From positions 1 to 10,159 of the forward strand of contig JAKAQB010000095.1 in the NCBI GenBank assembly GCA_021811865.1: DNA of 10,159 bases, read 5' to 3'. The translations under genes were made by a program, and so were the position numbers. This DNA comes from Actinomycetes bacterium. Lineage in GTDB: Bacteria > Actinomycetota > Acidimicrobiia > Acidimicrobiales > Palsa-688. Positions 1-6,540 of this stretch are shown in pieces (position 1 is the stretch's first letter; each line of letters begins with the position of its first letter). The notes under the pieces were generated by a model. It was not told the DNA's origin, searched no databases, and was given only the letters and a program-made list of their open reading frames with translations.

Positions 1-73
1 GACCACGGCCAACTCTCATGTGGAACGGCCTGTCAATCCCCCTGAATAACTTGTCCTGCACTGGTCTCGGGTC

Positions 74-96
74 GCGACGGACCAAGGGTCCGTCGC
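74..96. repeat. Perfect 10-bp hairpin, 3-base loop
   Basis: GCGACGGACC (74-83) and GGTCCGTCGC (87-96) are exact reverse complements separated by AAG. Neither strand shows a T-run after the stem, so it is not a classical intrinsic terminator. No adjacent gene explains it. Confidence 0.7.
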
Positions 97-122
97 ATGG
101 CTGATCTCGAGCAGGCGGCGGG

Positions 123-181
123 CCCCATGGTCAAAGTGGAGCGCCCGAGCAAAGCGAGGACGAACGACCTTGACCATGGGG
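123..181. repeat. 12-bp perfect inverted repeat with 35-base spacer
   Basis: CCCCATGGTCAA (123-134) is the exact reverse complement of TTGACCATGGGG (170-181). After one mismatch, two further inner pairs could form (136-137 with 167-168). The arms are 35 bases apart. It could be an IS-related structure, a cruciform or a structured RNA stem; the sequence does not decide. Confidence 0.7.
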
Positions 182-420
182 TGACGGCTGCTACGTCACT
201 TCCCGCGCAGTTCCGGTGGCGGTCGTGCTCCGGTGCTCGCCGGACGCGCCAGCCGATCGTGGATCGGGCCTCCGCCACTCTCATGTCCGCGGGTCGGAAC
301 CGCAATGTGTCTATCCGCAGGAAGTTGCCCCAAACTTGGAACGCTGCCGGCGTGGCCGGCGAGCAAAGAGTTGACGGGGATCTGGCCTGCGACGGCGGGT
401 GGCTGGCACGTCCGGTGAAC

Positions 421-446
421 GCCGGGCACCTCGGGTGCCGATCGGC
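421..446. terminator. Hairpin just past the IS110 transposase stop
   Basis: GGCACC (425-430) and GGTGCC (434-439) form a perfect 6-bp stem with loop TCG. It is extended by GCCG (421-424) with CGGC (443-446) across a 3-base bulge. It begins 26 bases downstream of the minus-strand transposase stop, so it could end that transcript. There is no T-run, so the terminator call is tentative. Confidence 0.35.
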
Positions 447-472
447 GAGGTGACCGGGGGGAGAAGCTCATC

Positions 473-1576
473 TCAGGCGGTCATCTCCGCGTAGACGAAC
501 CCGGCGAGCTCGCGGGCGATCGCGGCGACGACTTTGCTGCGCGAGTCCTTGCGCGCTCCGAGGCGCCGGAAGCGGCCACAGAGGCGGACCTGGGCCCGCC
601 AGGAGCGCTCGATCGTGTCTGGCGGGAGGCCTTCTTGGCGCCGGGCGATGGTCACCCCGCGTGCGGGACCGTGCTGGTATGCCCAGGCGGACTCGACGAG
701 CTGGGTGCGGACATGGACGTTGCCGGCATGGGTGATGTGGCCACGGCTGACCGACTCACCGGTCGAGTACTCGCTCGGCACGAGGCCGGAGAAGCCCATG
801 AACGCTCCCGAGTGCGCGAATCTCCGGAAGTCACAGACTTCACAGACGATCGTGAGCGCACCGAGGTAGTCGATGCCCCGATAGGCGGCGAGGCGGTGGA
901 CCGGGCCGGCGAAGGGTTCTTTGTCGAAGTAGGGAGCGAGCTCGGCGGTGATCGCCGAAAGCGTCACGTCGCGCTCTGCGACCGCGGCGCGGTAGAAGGA
1001 GAAGGCGGTCCTGGTCGCCTGGTCGGCGAAGTGCCGTGACCTGATCCACTCCTCGTGCTTGGCGGTCCACGCCGTCGCGTCGCGGTAGATCTCGTTGTGG
1101 CGCAGGAGGAACGAGCCGAGGCGCTGGCGGGCTCGGCGCCGCTCCGCGACGACGACCTGACGGGCGCGGCAGAGGTCGCGGATCCCCTCCTCGGCGACGC
1201 TCGGCACGCGGATCGCGACGAGCTCGCCAGCGCGATGCATGCGTGCGAGGCGCCGCGAGTCGCGGCGATCGGTCTTCACCCGGTCGCCGGGTGCCTTTGG
1301 GATGAGCGAGGGGGCGACGACGTCGGTGCGCACGCCGATGGAGCTGAGCAAGCGGTACAGGTCGTAGCCGGTGGGCCCGGCCTCGTAGCAGGCGACGAGG
1401 TCTCGCGGACTCTCGAAGCGCGCGATCAGCCGGCGGATCGATACCTCGTCGTGCGCGATCCTCTCGGTGTCCGGTTCGACCTCATCCGGTCGCAGGATCG
1501 CGACGGCGATCGAGCTCTTCGCGACGTCGAGCCCGAGATGGACCCGCCCCTGATGGGTAATGTTCGTGTTCGGCAC
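473..1576 (-). CDS. IS110-family transposase (DEDD/serine recombinase)
   Basis: Transposase of an IS110-family insertion sequence, a family that moves through a RuvC-like DEDD domain plus a C-terminal Transposase_20 domain bearing a catalytic serine. With the GTG at 1576 the protein is 367 aa. The four acidic residues are visible: D17 (LGLDVAKS), E65 (CYEAGPTGYD), and D103 and D106 (KTDRRDSRR). The C-terminal domain (about 223-309) contains the LAAYRGIDYLGA, FMGFSGLVPSEYSTGES and GHITHAGN blocks; S271 in YSTGE is the likely nucleophile region. The start is set by a strong GAGGGGAG Shine-Dalgarno at 1583-1590, six bases upstream; an in-frame GTG-independent extension to 1744 precedes the conserved domain and looks non-coding. 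The element's ends are not identifiable. The gene appears intact, so the element may be active. Family confidence is high; subgroup (IS110 or IS1111) is undecided. Confidence 0.92.
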   Translation of the reverse strand: MPNTNITHQGRVHLGLDVAKSSIAVAILRPDEVEPDTERIAHDEVSIRRLIARFESPRDLVACYEAGPTGYDLYRLLSSIGVRTDVVAPSLIPKAPGDRVKTDRRDSRRLARMHRAGELVAIRVPSVAEEGIRDLCRARQVVVAERRRARQRLGSFLLRHNEIYRDATAWTAKHEEWIRSRHFADQATRTAFSFYRAAVAERDVTLSAITAELAPYFDKEPFAGPVHRLAAYRGIDYLGALTIVCEVCDFRRFAHSGAFMGFSGLVPSEYSTGESVSRGHITHAGNVHVRTQLVESAWAYQHGPARGVTIARRQEGLPPDTIERSWRAQVRLCGRFRRLGARKDSRSKVVAAIARELAGFVYAEMTA

Positions 1577-1745
1577 GGCTGGCTCCCCTCTGTATGTGGC
1601 TCCGTACATGCCAAAGCGTGGACGATCCACGTCTTTCTTGCTGACGGGAGCCGGCCGTTCCATTACAACTTGACTAGTCCTCCCCCGCACGGCTGGCCAG
1701 GCACCACGCCCGAGAATGAAGCTTGACTCCCGGCGCTCCTTCAAG
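1577..1745 (-). other. IS110 leader; candidate bridge-RNA region
   Basis: This is the non-coding stretch immediately upstream of the IS110 transposase. In the IS110 subgroup this position encodes the structured bridge RNA that pairs with donor and target DNA. A 6-bp stem CGTGGA (1617-1622) / TCCACG (1626-1631) with a 3-base loop is visible, and a weaker stem TGTATG (1591-1596) / CGTACA (1603-1608). I could not delimit the element end, a promoter or the two internal loops. The call rests on position and local dyads only. Confidence 0.3.
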
Positions 1746-1807
1746 GATGGATCCTGGGGCCGACTTACACCACGCAGCGGGACTCGATCAAGCCCGGGAC
1801 CGCATTG

Positions 1808-1823
1808 CCCGCCCTGCGGCGGG
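1808..1823 (-). terminator. Hairpin downstream of the CoA-transferase operon
   Basis: CCCGCC (1808-1813) and GGCGGG (1818-1823) form a perfect 6-bp stem around a CTGC tetraloop, starting 31 bases after the minus-strand stop of the beta-subunit gene. No T-run follows, as is common for hairpin terminators in high-GC actinobacteria. It probably ends the two-gene transcript. Confidence 0.45.
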
Positions 1824-1853
1824 AGCGCTGTACGCCGTTAGTGGTGAGGACTT

Positions 1854-2636
1854 TCACTGCACTGGCCTAGCCGGGCTGGTCCTGCTGAAGCGGCGCAACT
1901 CGACCAGCTCCTCTTCGGTCGGCGGCACCGTCTCGGTCAGGTTGTCGGCGACCACGAGAGGCCACCCCGTGGCGGCCCTGATGTCCTCAACCCTTACCCC
2001 GGGATGGTGGGCGCCAAGGACGAACTCGCCAAGCTCCTCGTTGTAGCAAAGGACGCCGAGGTCTGTGATGATCGTCTGGGGCCCCCCACCGGGTAGGCCG
2101 AGGCGACCTCGATCAGTGGCCGGGTGGCCGTGGCCGACCGACGTGACGAAATCGAGCCGATCGACGAGTGACCTCGGGTTGTGGCGAAGTGTAATGACGA
2201 GGCGGCGGCTTGAGGCCGCAATCTCTGGGGCGCCGCCGGCCCCGGGCAGGCGGACGGCGGGTCGTGCGTAGTCGCCGATGACCGTGGTGTTGATGTTGCC
2301 GCGCCGGTCCACCTGGGCCGCGCCTAGGAACCCGATGTCGACCCGGCCCGCCTGGAGCCAGTACGTGAAGATCTCGGGGACAGACACCACCGCGGTGGCG
2401 GTCTCTGCAAGGACGCCATCGCCGATCGACCGCGGTAAACGGTCGGGCTTGGCGCCGATGCAGCCGGACTCGTAAATAAGCACGATGTGCGGCGCGTGGG
2501 TTCGCCGAGCGAGATTGGCCGCGGTCGACGGCAATCCGATGCCTACGAAACAGACGCTTCGGTCGGCGAGCTCGCGTGCCGCCGAGACTGTCATGATTTC
2601 GTCACTGGTGTACTCGAGGTCAGCCACCGGCCTCAC
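1854..2636 (-). CDS. catJ: CoA-transferase subunit B, 3-oxoadipate CoA-transferase CatJ-like
   Basis: Beta subunit of a family I CoA-transferase, which moves CoA from a donor such as succinyl-CoA to a carboxylic acid through a glutamyl-CoA intermediate. The 260-aa product carries VLIYESGCIGAKP, in which E56 matches the catalytic glutamate; this is the YESG variant of the SENG motif. It also has SIGDGVLAETA, GAAQVDRRGNINTTVIGDY and a glycine-rich LPGAGGAPE loop at about 130-138. These blocks agree closely with the remembered CatJ protein of the beta-ketoadipate pathway, so 3-oxoadipate is the likely acceptor; a related acid cannot be excluded. The GTG start at 2636 overlaps the upstream subunit gene by 17 bases, and an in-frame GTG at 2627 is an alternative. 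The overlap implies translational coupling with subunit A, the usual arrangement for the heteromeric enzyme. Cytoplasmic. No truncation is seen. Confidence 0.85.
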   Translation of the reverse strand: MRPVADLEYTSDEIMTVSAARELADRSVCFVGIGLPSTAANLARRTHAPHIVLIYESGCIGAKPDRLPRSIGDGVLAETATAVVSVPEIFTYWLQAGRVDIGFLGAAQVDRRGNINTTVIGDYARPAVRLPGAGGAPEIAASSRRLVITLRHNPRSLVDRLDFVTSVGHGHPATDRGRLGLPGGGPQTIITDLGVLCYNEELGEFVLGAHHPGVRVEDIRAATGWPLVVADNLTETVPPTEEELVELRRFSRTSPARPVQ

Positions 2637-3558
2637 CGGCCAGCTCCGCGCCCAGTGAGCTCAGATAAGCCTCGTGGTTGGCCGTTCCCAGTACATGATT
2701 GCCAATCCAGGCAGCGAAGAGCTTACGGTCTCGGCTGACGCGCTCCCAGGCCGAGTAAAAGGCATTGTCGCGCTCGGAGTAGCCGAGCGCATATGAGGGG
2801 TGCGAGCCTCGTGGGACCACCGCCACGTACTCCACAGCCCATGAGGGCAGGACCACGGAGTTGAGGTGCGGACTGAACGAGTCGACGACCTCCTCGACTA
2901 GGACGATCGAGCGCCGCGATGCGAGCACAACTTCCTTCTGCACTCCAGTGATGCCCCAGAGGACGATGTTGCCTTCATGGTCGGCCTGCTGGGCACAGAT
3001 GATGCCCACATCGGGGAGGAGAGCAGGCACCGCGGCCAGCGCTTCGCCGGTGAAGGGGCATGTCACCGAAGTGATGGTCGATGTGAGACCCACTAGGTCG
3101 GTGCCGGAGTAGCCGCGCAGGACGCCGAAGGGCAGGCCTGAGGCGCCGGCCTGGTAGCGCGCGGCCATGCCGGCGTGGCTGTGCTCCTCGATCGCTAGAG
3201 GACTGGGGTACCCGTTCTCCACCGCGTCGCGGAATCGGTGCAGGGATCCCGCGCCCGGGTTCCCGGCCCATGAGAACACCATCCTGCTCGCACATCCGGC
3301 CCCGATGAGTTGGTCGTAGACGATGTCGGGGGTCATCCGAACGAGCGTCAGGTTATGCAGGCCTTGACGGATGATCTCATGGCCGGCCGCGAAGGGGATG
3401 AGGTGAGTGAAGCCCTCGAGAGCGACCGTGTCGCCATCGTGGACTGCGTCCTTAATGGACTCGGCGAGGGTAACGAAGCGTGCCGCGGCAAGTCCTTCAG
3501 CTCGCGACGCCCGCGTCGATCGCGGCTCCGCAGACGAGGTCGGATCGGGGTGGAACAC
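2620..3558 (-). CDS. catI: CoA-transferase subunit A, 3-oxoadipate CoA-transferase CatI-like
   Basis: Alpha subunit of the same family I CoA-transferase and first gene of the operon. The 312-aa product contains GDTVALEGFTHLIPFAAG (about 42-59), LTLVRMTPD, YDQLIGAGCA, FSWAGNPGAGSLHR (about 95-108), CPFTGEALAAVPALLPDVGI, GNIVLWGITGVQKE and PRGSHPSYALGYSERDNAFY. This order and wording match the remembered CatI family, placing the enzyme at the succinyl-CoA-dependent activation of 3-oxoadipate in aromatic catabolism. The GTG start at 3558 is preceded by AAGG five bases upstream. It adds roughly 26 N-terminal residues that CatI proteins I recall lack; no good start codon is visible nearer to the conserved domain. 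No other pathway genes (thiolase, ring-cleavage enzymes) are present here, so the aromatic-degradation role is inferred from family alone. Confidence 0.86.
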   Translation of the reverse strand: MFHPDPTSSAEPRSTRASRAEGLAAARFVTLAESIKDAVHDGDTVALEGFTHLIPFAAGHEIIRQGLHNLTLVRMTPDIVYDQLIGAGCASRMVFSWAGNPGAGSLHRFRDAVENGYPSPLAIEEHSHAGMAARYQAGASGLPFGVLRGYSGTDLVGLTSTITSVTCPFTGEALAAVPALLPDVGIICAQQADHEGNIVLWGITGVQKEVVLASRRSIVLVEEVVDSFSPHLNSVVLPSWAVEYVAVVPRGSHPSYALGYSERDNAFYSAWERVSRDRKLFAAWIGNHVLGTANHEAYLSSLGAELAGEAGG

Positions 3559-4032
3559 CTACCTTGTGCCGAGGAGTCCCAGGCGCCTTCCACAAATGGC
3601 ACCTCGAGTCGACATCGATGTACGTATGTCGTACAACTGCACGGTCTACAAGCACTTCAGCATCCTAGCCCGTTAGGAAACTCAACGCCGGGAGACGACG
3701 GAGCGCCGGGCCGGCAGTGTCTGGATCGAGGTCGACCAGCGCTTCTGCCGACGAGCGACCGTATTGGGAAAGCGTTACGCAGCACGAGGGCTTGTGGACC
3801 GTCTCGCTCAGGGGGAGCCAAACCTGTCCCACAGGCCCCGCCGGAGCGGCCAGACCCCGTCCTCCCGCTGTTTGGCCCGAGGTGTTTGACTACCTCGGAA
3901 CAGCACGCGTCCGGCCGTGGACCGACGAGAGACGAGGCGGTACGCAGTAGTCCAGTGCTTGCAGCAGGTCGTGGCGTCAAGGGCGCGAACTGCAGCAGGT
4001 GGAGAATCTCCTCGTTGGCCGGCTCTCCCTAG
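3559..4032. other. Gene-free stretch upstream of catIJ and left of IS1182
   Basis: No convincing gene. Short open frames on both strands have no family motif and improbable composition. The part nearest the CoA-transferase gene should hold its promoter and an operator-like palindrome (3619-3635). Before the IS1182 insertion the distal part (about 3700-4030) would have lain immediately upstream of the YciI-type gene now at 5841, so that gene's original promoter, or remnants of a former upstream gene, may be here. Confidence 0.5.
3619..3635 (-). promoter_or_regulatory. Operator-like palindrome upstream of catI
   Basis: TGTACG (3619-3624) and CGTACA (3630-3635) are perfect inverted half-sites separated by five bases, 60 bases upstream of the catI start. 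Size, symmetry and position fit a binding site for a dimeric regulator such as an IclR-, GntR- or TetR-type protein; no regulator gene is in the window. A clear -35/-10 pair could not be assigned. Confidence 0.4.
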
Positions 4033-4043
4033 GGCGCTGTTGA
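4027..4043 (+). repeat. Left inverted repeat of IS1182 element with target CTAG
   Basis: CCCTAGGGCGCTGTTGA is the exact reverse complement of bases 5785-5801. The outer CCCTAGGG is itself palindromic. The simplest reading is an 11-bp terminal repeat GGCGCTGTTGA preceded by a 4-base CTAG target copy (4029-4032). Similarity stops after this block. Confidence 0.85.
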
Positions 4044-5795
4044 TTTAGTCGCCCTGTCGCGGGTGCTCGCGATTTCGGTCTCGATAGACGAGAATTGGCC
4101 CTATGCAGGGACGATCCCGCCCAGACCGCCAGATTCTCGACGCCGCTGCATTCTGCCGGGGCCTCGTCGAGGAGGCCACGGTGTACGCGTTTCTCGCCGA
4201 CCACCGCGACGAGCTCTTCCGAGAGGAGGACTTCGCGGACCTGTTCCCCTCTGGCCGGGGCCGCCCCTCGATCCCGGCAGCCCTCGTCTGCTCGGTGATG
4301 GTGCTCCAGGCCTTGGAGGGATTGTCGGACCGCGACGCGATTCGCCAGTTGCGCACGCGCATCGACTGGAAAGTGGCCTGCGGGCTCGCCCTCGACGACC
4401 CCGGCTTCGACTTCACCGTCCTCACCTACTGGCGGACGCGCCTACGCAAGTCGTCTCGTCCCCAGCGCATCTTCGAGGCGGTGCGCGCCGTCGTCGAGGC
4501 GACCGGCGTGCTCGCCGGCAAGCACCGCCGAGTCCTCGACTCGAGCATCCTCGACGACGCCGTCGCCACCCAGGACACCGTGACCCAGCTCATCTCGGCG
4601 ATGAGAAAGGTGCGCCGGGTGGTGCCGGAGGCGGCGCTCGTCCCGCTCGAGACCGCCACCGACGAGGGCGGCAAGCCGGTCATCGAGTGGTCGGACACCT
4701 CTGCCCGTAACGCCCTTGTCACCGGCCTTGTCCATGACGCCGAAGCCGTGCTCCACGCAGCCCAGCAGAGCCCGTCTGCCGAGATCGCCGCCGAGGCGAT
4801 CGGGCTGTTGGCTCTCGTGGCTGGCCAGGACGTCGAGCCCGGCGAGAGCCCCGGCAGCTGGAAGATCGCGAAGAAGGTCGCAAAGGACCGGGTGATCTCG
4901 ACCGTCGATGTCGAGGCCCGCCATGGGCACAAGTCGACCGCCGTGCGGACCGACGGCTTCAAAGCTCATCTCGCAGCCGAGCCCACCACCGGGATCGTCA
5001 CCGCCGTCAGGGTCACTCCTGCCAACGCCCCCGACGGGCCGAGTGGTGTCGCACTGATGGAGGACGAGCCCGACGGCCTCGAGGTGCTCGCCGACTCCGC
5101 CTACGGATCGGGTACGACCCGTGCCGAGCTCCACGCGCACCGCCACCGCCTTGTCATCAAGCCGCTCCCGTCCCGTCCGGTCGTCCCGGGCGGCTTTGTC
5201 CGTGACGACTTCGCCGTCGACCACGACGCCCGCCGCGTCACCTGTCCGGCGGGCCACGTCGCGTCGCTCTCGAGAGCCGGCAGCGCGAAGTTCGCTCCGC
5301 ACTGCGGGAGCTGTCCGATGAAGGCACGCTGCACGAAGGCGAGGGCGCGCACCTTCAGCGTCTCTCCACACGACCGGGAACTCGTCGCGGCACGGACCCA
5401 CTGGCGCGACGAGGAGCTGCGCGCCGCATACCGCGAACACCGTCCGATGGCCGAGCGCGCCATCTCGTGGCTCGTCGCCAAGGGGAACCGCCGCCTTCGC
5501 TATCGGGGCGTCGAGGCGAACGAGGCCTGGGCGCACCGGCGCGTGGCGGCGTTGAACCTCCGCAAGCTCGTCGTGCTCGGGGTCACACGAGCGAACGGCA
5601 ACTGGGTGCTCGCCGAGACGTAGTGGGCCCTCGGGAGATCCCAAGGAGGGGATGTCACCGCTGGCCAAAGGCCAAATCCAGCGCGACCGGATCTTCTCCC
5701 TCAACTCCGGCTCTTCGGTGCGGGCTTGTCCCGAGGACCCGACGAAACGCTACGGCCGGTGGGGTCGCGTGTGAAGGGGGTTGTTCAACAGCGCC
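4033..5795 (+). mobile_element. Complete IS1182-family insertion sequence
   Basis: A 1763-base element carrying a single full-length IS1182-type transposase, bounded by perfect short inverted ends (GGCGCTGTTGA at left, TCAACAGCGCC at right). CTAG flanks both sides (4029-4032 and 5796-5799). Restoring one copy of CTAG gives a pre-insertion site with a palindromic core CCCTAGGG, in keeping with the known preference of this family for palindromic targets. Because CTAG is its own reverse complement it could instead belong to the repeats, so the exact ends are uncertain by a few bases. The right end lies 45 bases before the start of the downstream YciI-type gene. Confidence 0.85.
4103..5623 (+). 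CDS. IS1182-family transposase (DDE)
   Basis: Cut-and-paste type transposase with an RNase H-like DDE core. The 506-aa protein has the N-terminal DUF772-like region (about 25-115) with GRGRPSIPAALVCSVMVLQ and LSDRDAIRQLRTRIDWKVACG, the first catalytic aspartate at D146 (RVLDSSILDDA), the second at D331 (EVLADSAYGSG) and the glutamate at E451 (RPMAERAISWL). A cysteine cluster (C381, C401, C404, C410) lies between the last two, as is common in this family and possibly metal-binding. The reading frame is intact and of typical length. The ATG at 4103 has no obvious Shine-Dalgarno, so initiation may be weak or leaderless; low translation is usual for transposases. It is the only gene of the element. 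Confidence 0.95.
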   Translation: MQGRSRPDRQILDAAAFCRGLVEEATVYAFLADHRDELFREEDFADLFPSGRGRPSIPAALVCSVMVLQALEGLSDRDAIRQLRTRIDWKVACGLALDDPGFDFTVLTYWRTRLRKSSRPQRIFEAVRAVVEATGVLAGKHRRVLDSSILDDAVATQDTVTQLISAMRKVRRVVPEAALVPLETATDEGGKPVIEWSDTSARNALVTGLVHDAEAVLHAAQQSPSAEIAAEAIGLLALVAGQDVEPGESPGSWKIAKKVAKDRVISTVDVEARHGHKSTAVRTDGFKAHLAAEPTTGIVTAVRVTPANAPDGPSGVALMEDEPDGLEVLADSAYGSGTTRAELHAHRHRLVIKPLPSRPVVPGGFVRDDFAVDHDARRVTCPAGHVASLSRAGSAKFAPHCGSCPMKARCTKARARTFSVSPHDRELVAARTHWRDEELRAAYREHRPMAERAISWLVAKGNRRLRYRGVEANEAWAHRRVAALNLRKLVVLGVTRANGNWVLAET

Positions 5796-5801
5796 CTAGG
5801 G
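5785..5801 (-). repeat. Right inverted repeat of IS1182 element with target CTAG
   Basis: TCAACAGCGCCCTAGGG is the exact reverse complement of 4027-4043. The terminal repeat proper is TCAACAGCGCC (5785-5795), followed by the second CTAG (5796-5799). The block sits upstream of the next gene's Shine-Dalgarno. Confidence 0.85.
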
Positions 5802-5840
5802 TCTCGGGCGGAGAGGGCAGACGCGCCAGGGGGTGACGGG

Positions 5841-6221
5841 GTGACGCAGTACCTGATTTCCTCCAACGCCCACGCCATGGACCACATCGCCGACGAGGAC
5901 ATGCCCGCCGTGGCCAAGGCCGCCCACGCCGTGGTCGAGGAGGCTCTGCATGCCGGCGTGTACGTCCTCGCCGGCGGGCTCGAGGACGAGAGGGCGAGCA
6001 TCGTGGGCACCGACGGGGCGGTCACCGAGGGCCCGTACCCCGACTTCGTCGGTGGACTTACGGTCGTCGAGGTGGGCTCACGCGCGGAGGCGCTCGAATG
6101 GGCCGCGAAGATCGCGGTCGCCTGCCGTTGCGCTCAAGAAGTGAGGGCGATCGGCCACGACCCCCAGCTCGACGCCATGCTCCGTGAGGCGCCCGAGGGT
6201 CGACGTCCCGGCGGCGTCTGA
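5841..6221 (+). CDS. YciI/DGPF-domain protein
   Basis: Small soluble protein of 126 aa with a YCII-related ferredoxin-like fold. The start is the GTG at 5841, preceded by AGGGGG at 5829-5834; a longer frame beginning at 5781 would start inside the IS1182 end and is rejected. The sequence opens VTQYLISSNAHAMD and has the family signature GAVTEGPYPDFVGGLTVVEV (about 59-78), a variant of the DGPF motif. It ends the domain with SRAEALEWAAKIA and EVRAIG. Family members are small enzyme-like or accessory proteins of mostly unknown function, and in actinobacteria often sit beside ECF sigma factor genes; none is present here. IS1182 lies directly upstream and has probably cut it off from its native promoter. 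Function unassigned. Confidence 0.78.
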   Translation: MTQYLISSNAHAMDHIADEDMPAVAKAAHAVVEEALHAGVYVLAGGLEDERASIVGTDGAVTEGPYPDFVGGLTVVEVGSRAEALEWAAKIAVACRCAQEVRAIGHDPQLDAMLREAPEGRRPGGV

Positions 6222-6232
6222 TGGAACTCGAC

Positions 6233-6268
6233 CGGCCGCGTCAGAGCCCGTTCTTGGGCATGCGGCCG
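6233..6268 (+). terminator. Two-part hairpin after the YciI-type gene
   Basis: CGGCCGC (6233-6239) pairs perfectly with GCGGCCG (6262-6268), and inside it GCCC (6246-6249) pairs with GGGC (6256-6259) around a GTTCTT loop, giving an interrupted 11-bp stem. It starts 12 bases after the stop codon. No T-run follows. Position and stability favour a hairpin-type terminator. Confidence 0.5.
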
Positions 6269-6499
6269 ATGACTGCTCTGAGCGGTGCGCGCCGACCGGG
6301 CGCTCGGTGCCACGTCTCTCGGGGTTGACCGAGCGGGCCCGGTGGGAGCTGTGACGATCGCACGGTGGCCGGCGCGCCGGATCTGGACGGCCCCGGCATC
6401 GTCGCCACGTAGAAAGGAACCGGGGATCGGACCGCGGCGGGGGCACCGGCCTGTGAACAGAGGAGCCATCCTTGGCGGTGCTCCGTGCCGCCGGCCCGA

Positions 6500-6520
6500 C
6501 CTGGTCCTCCCCGGGCCAGG
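6500..6520 (-). terminator. Hairpin after the MFS gene
   Basis: CCTGGTCC (6500-6507) and GGGCCAGG (6513-6520) form an 8-bp stem with one imperfect pair and a 5-base loop, 21 bases beyond the minus-strand MFS stop. On the minus-strand RNA the imperfect pair is an A/C mismatch. An overlapping alternative stem GGCCCG (6493-6498) / CGGGCC (6512-6517) competes. No T-run. Confidence 0.35.
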
Positions 6521-6540
6521 CGCCCTCGTCAGGCGTTCGA

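Larger units (their letters stand above)
1..472. other. Gene-poor region with strong inverted repeats
   Basis: No reading frame here looks like a real protein; all translate to Arg/Pro/Gly-rich strings without recognisable motifs. The stretch is rich in dyad symmetry: a perfect 10-bp hairpin with a 3-base loop (74-96), a perfect 12-bp inverted repeat (123-134 with 170-181), 6-bp hairpins at 253-267 and 346-360, and a two-part stem at 421-446. A 10-base word, ACTCTCATGT, occurs at 12-21 and 277-286. It lies downstream of the IS110 transposase and may include that element's end or older IS debris, but no element boundary can be fixed. Confidence 0.5.
6222..6540. other. Convergent intergenic region with hairpins
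   Basis: The region separates the plus-strand YciI-type gene from the minus-strand MFS gene, so it needs transcription ends on both sides but no promoters. Hairpins lie near each stop (6233-6268 and 6500-6520). The 230 bases between show no frame with protein-like motifs and no recognisable RNA gene. Confidence 0.5.

Noticed and set aside
1577..1744. Longer IS110 transposase starting at 1744
   Set aside because: The extra 56 residues lie before the conserved RuvC-like domain, lack a ribosome site and are not like known family members, whereas GTG 1576 has a strong Shine-Dalgarno.
3603..3626. Cluster of palindromic hexamers (CTCGAG, GTCGAC, ATCGAT, TACGTA) resembling a cloning polylinker
   Set aside because: The surrounding sequence is continuous natural DNA with no vector features; such hexamers arise easily in GC-rich regulatory DNA.
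3310..4032. Plus-strand open frame of 240 codons overlapping the start of catI
   Set aside because: Half of it is antisense to a well-conserved gene and the rest has no recognisable motif or ribosome site.
4442..5704. Long minus-strand open frame (about 420 codons) inside IS1182
   Set aside because: Antisense to the transposase, with no protein family features; an artefact of biased third positions.
473..5795. catIJ carried on a composite transposon
   Set aside because: The flanking elements belong to different families (IS110 and IS1182) with different ends and mechanisms, so they could not mobilise the segment as a matched pair.
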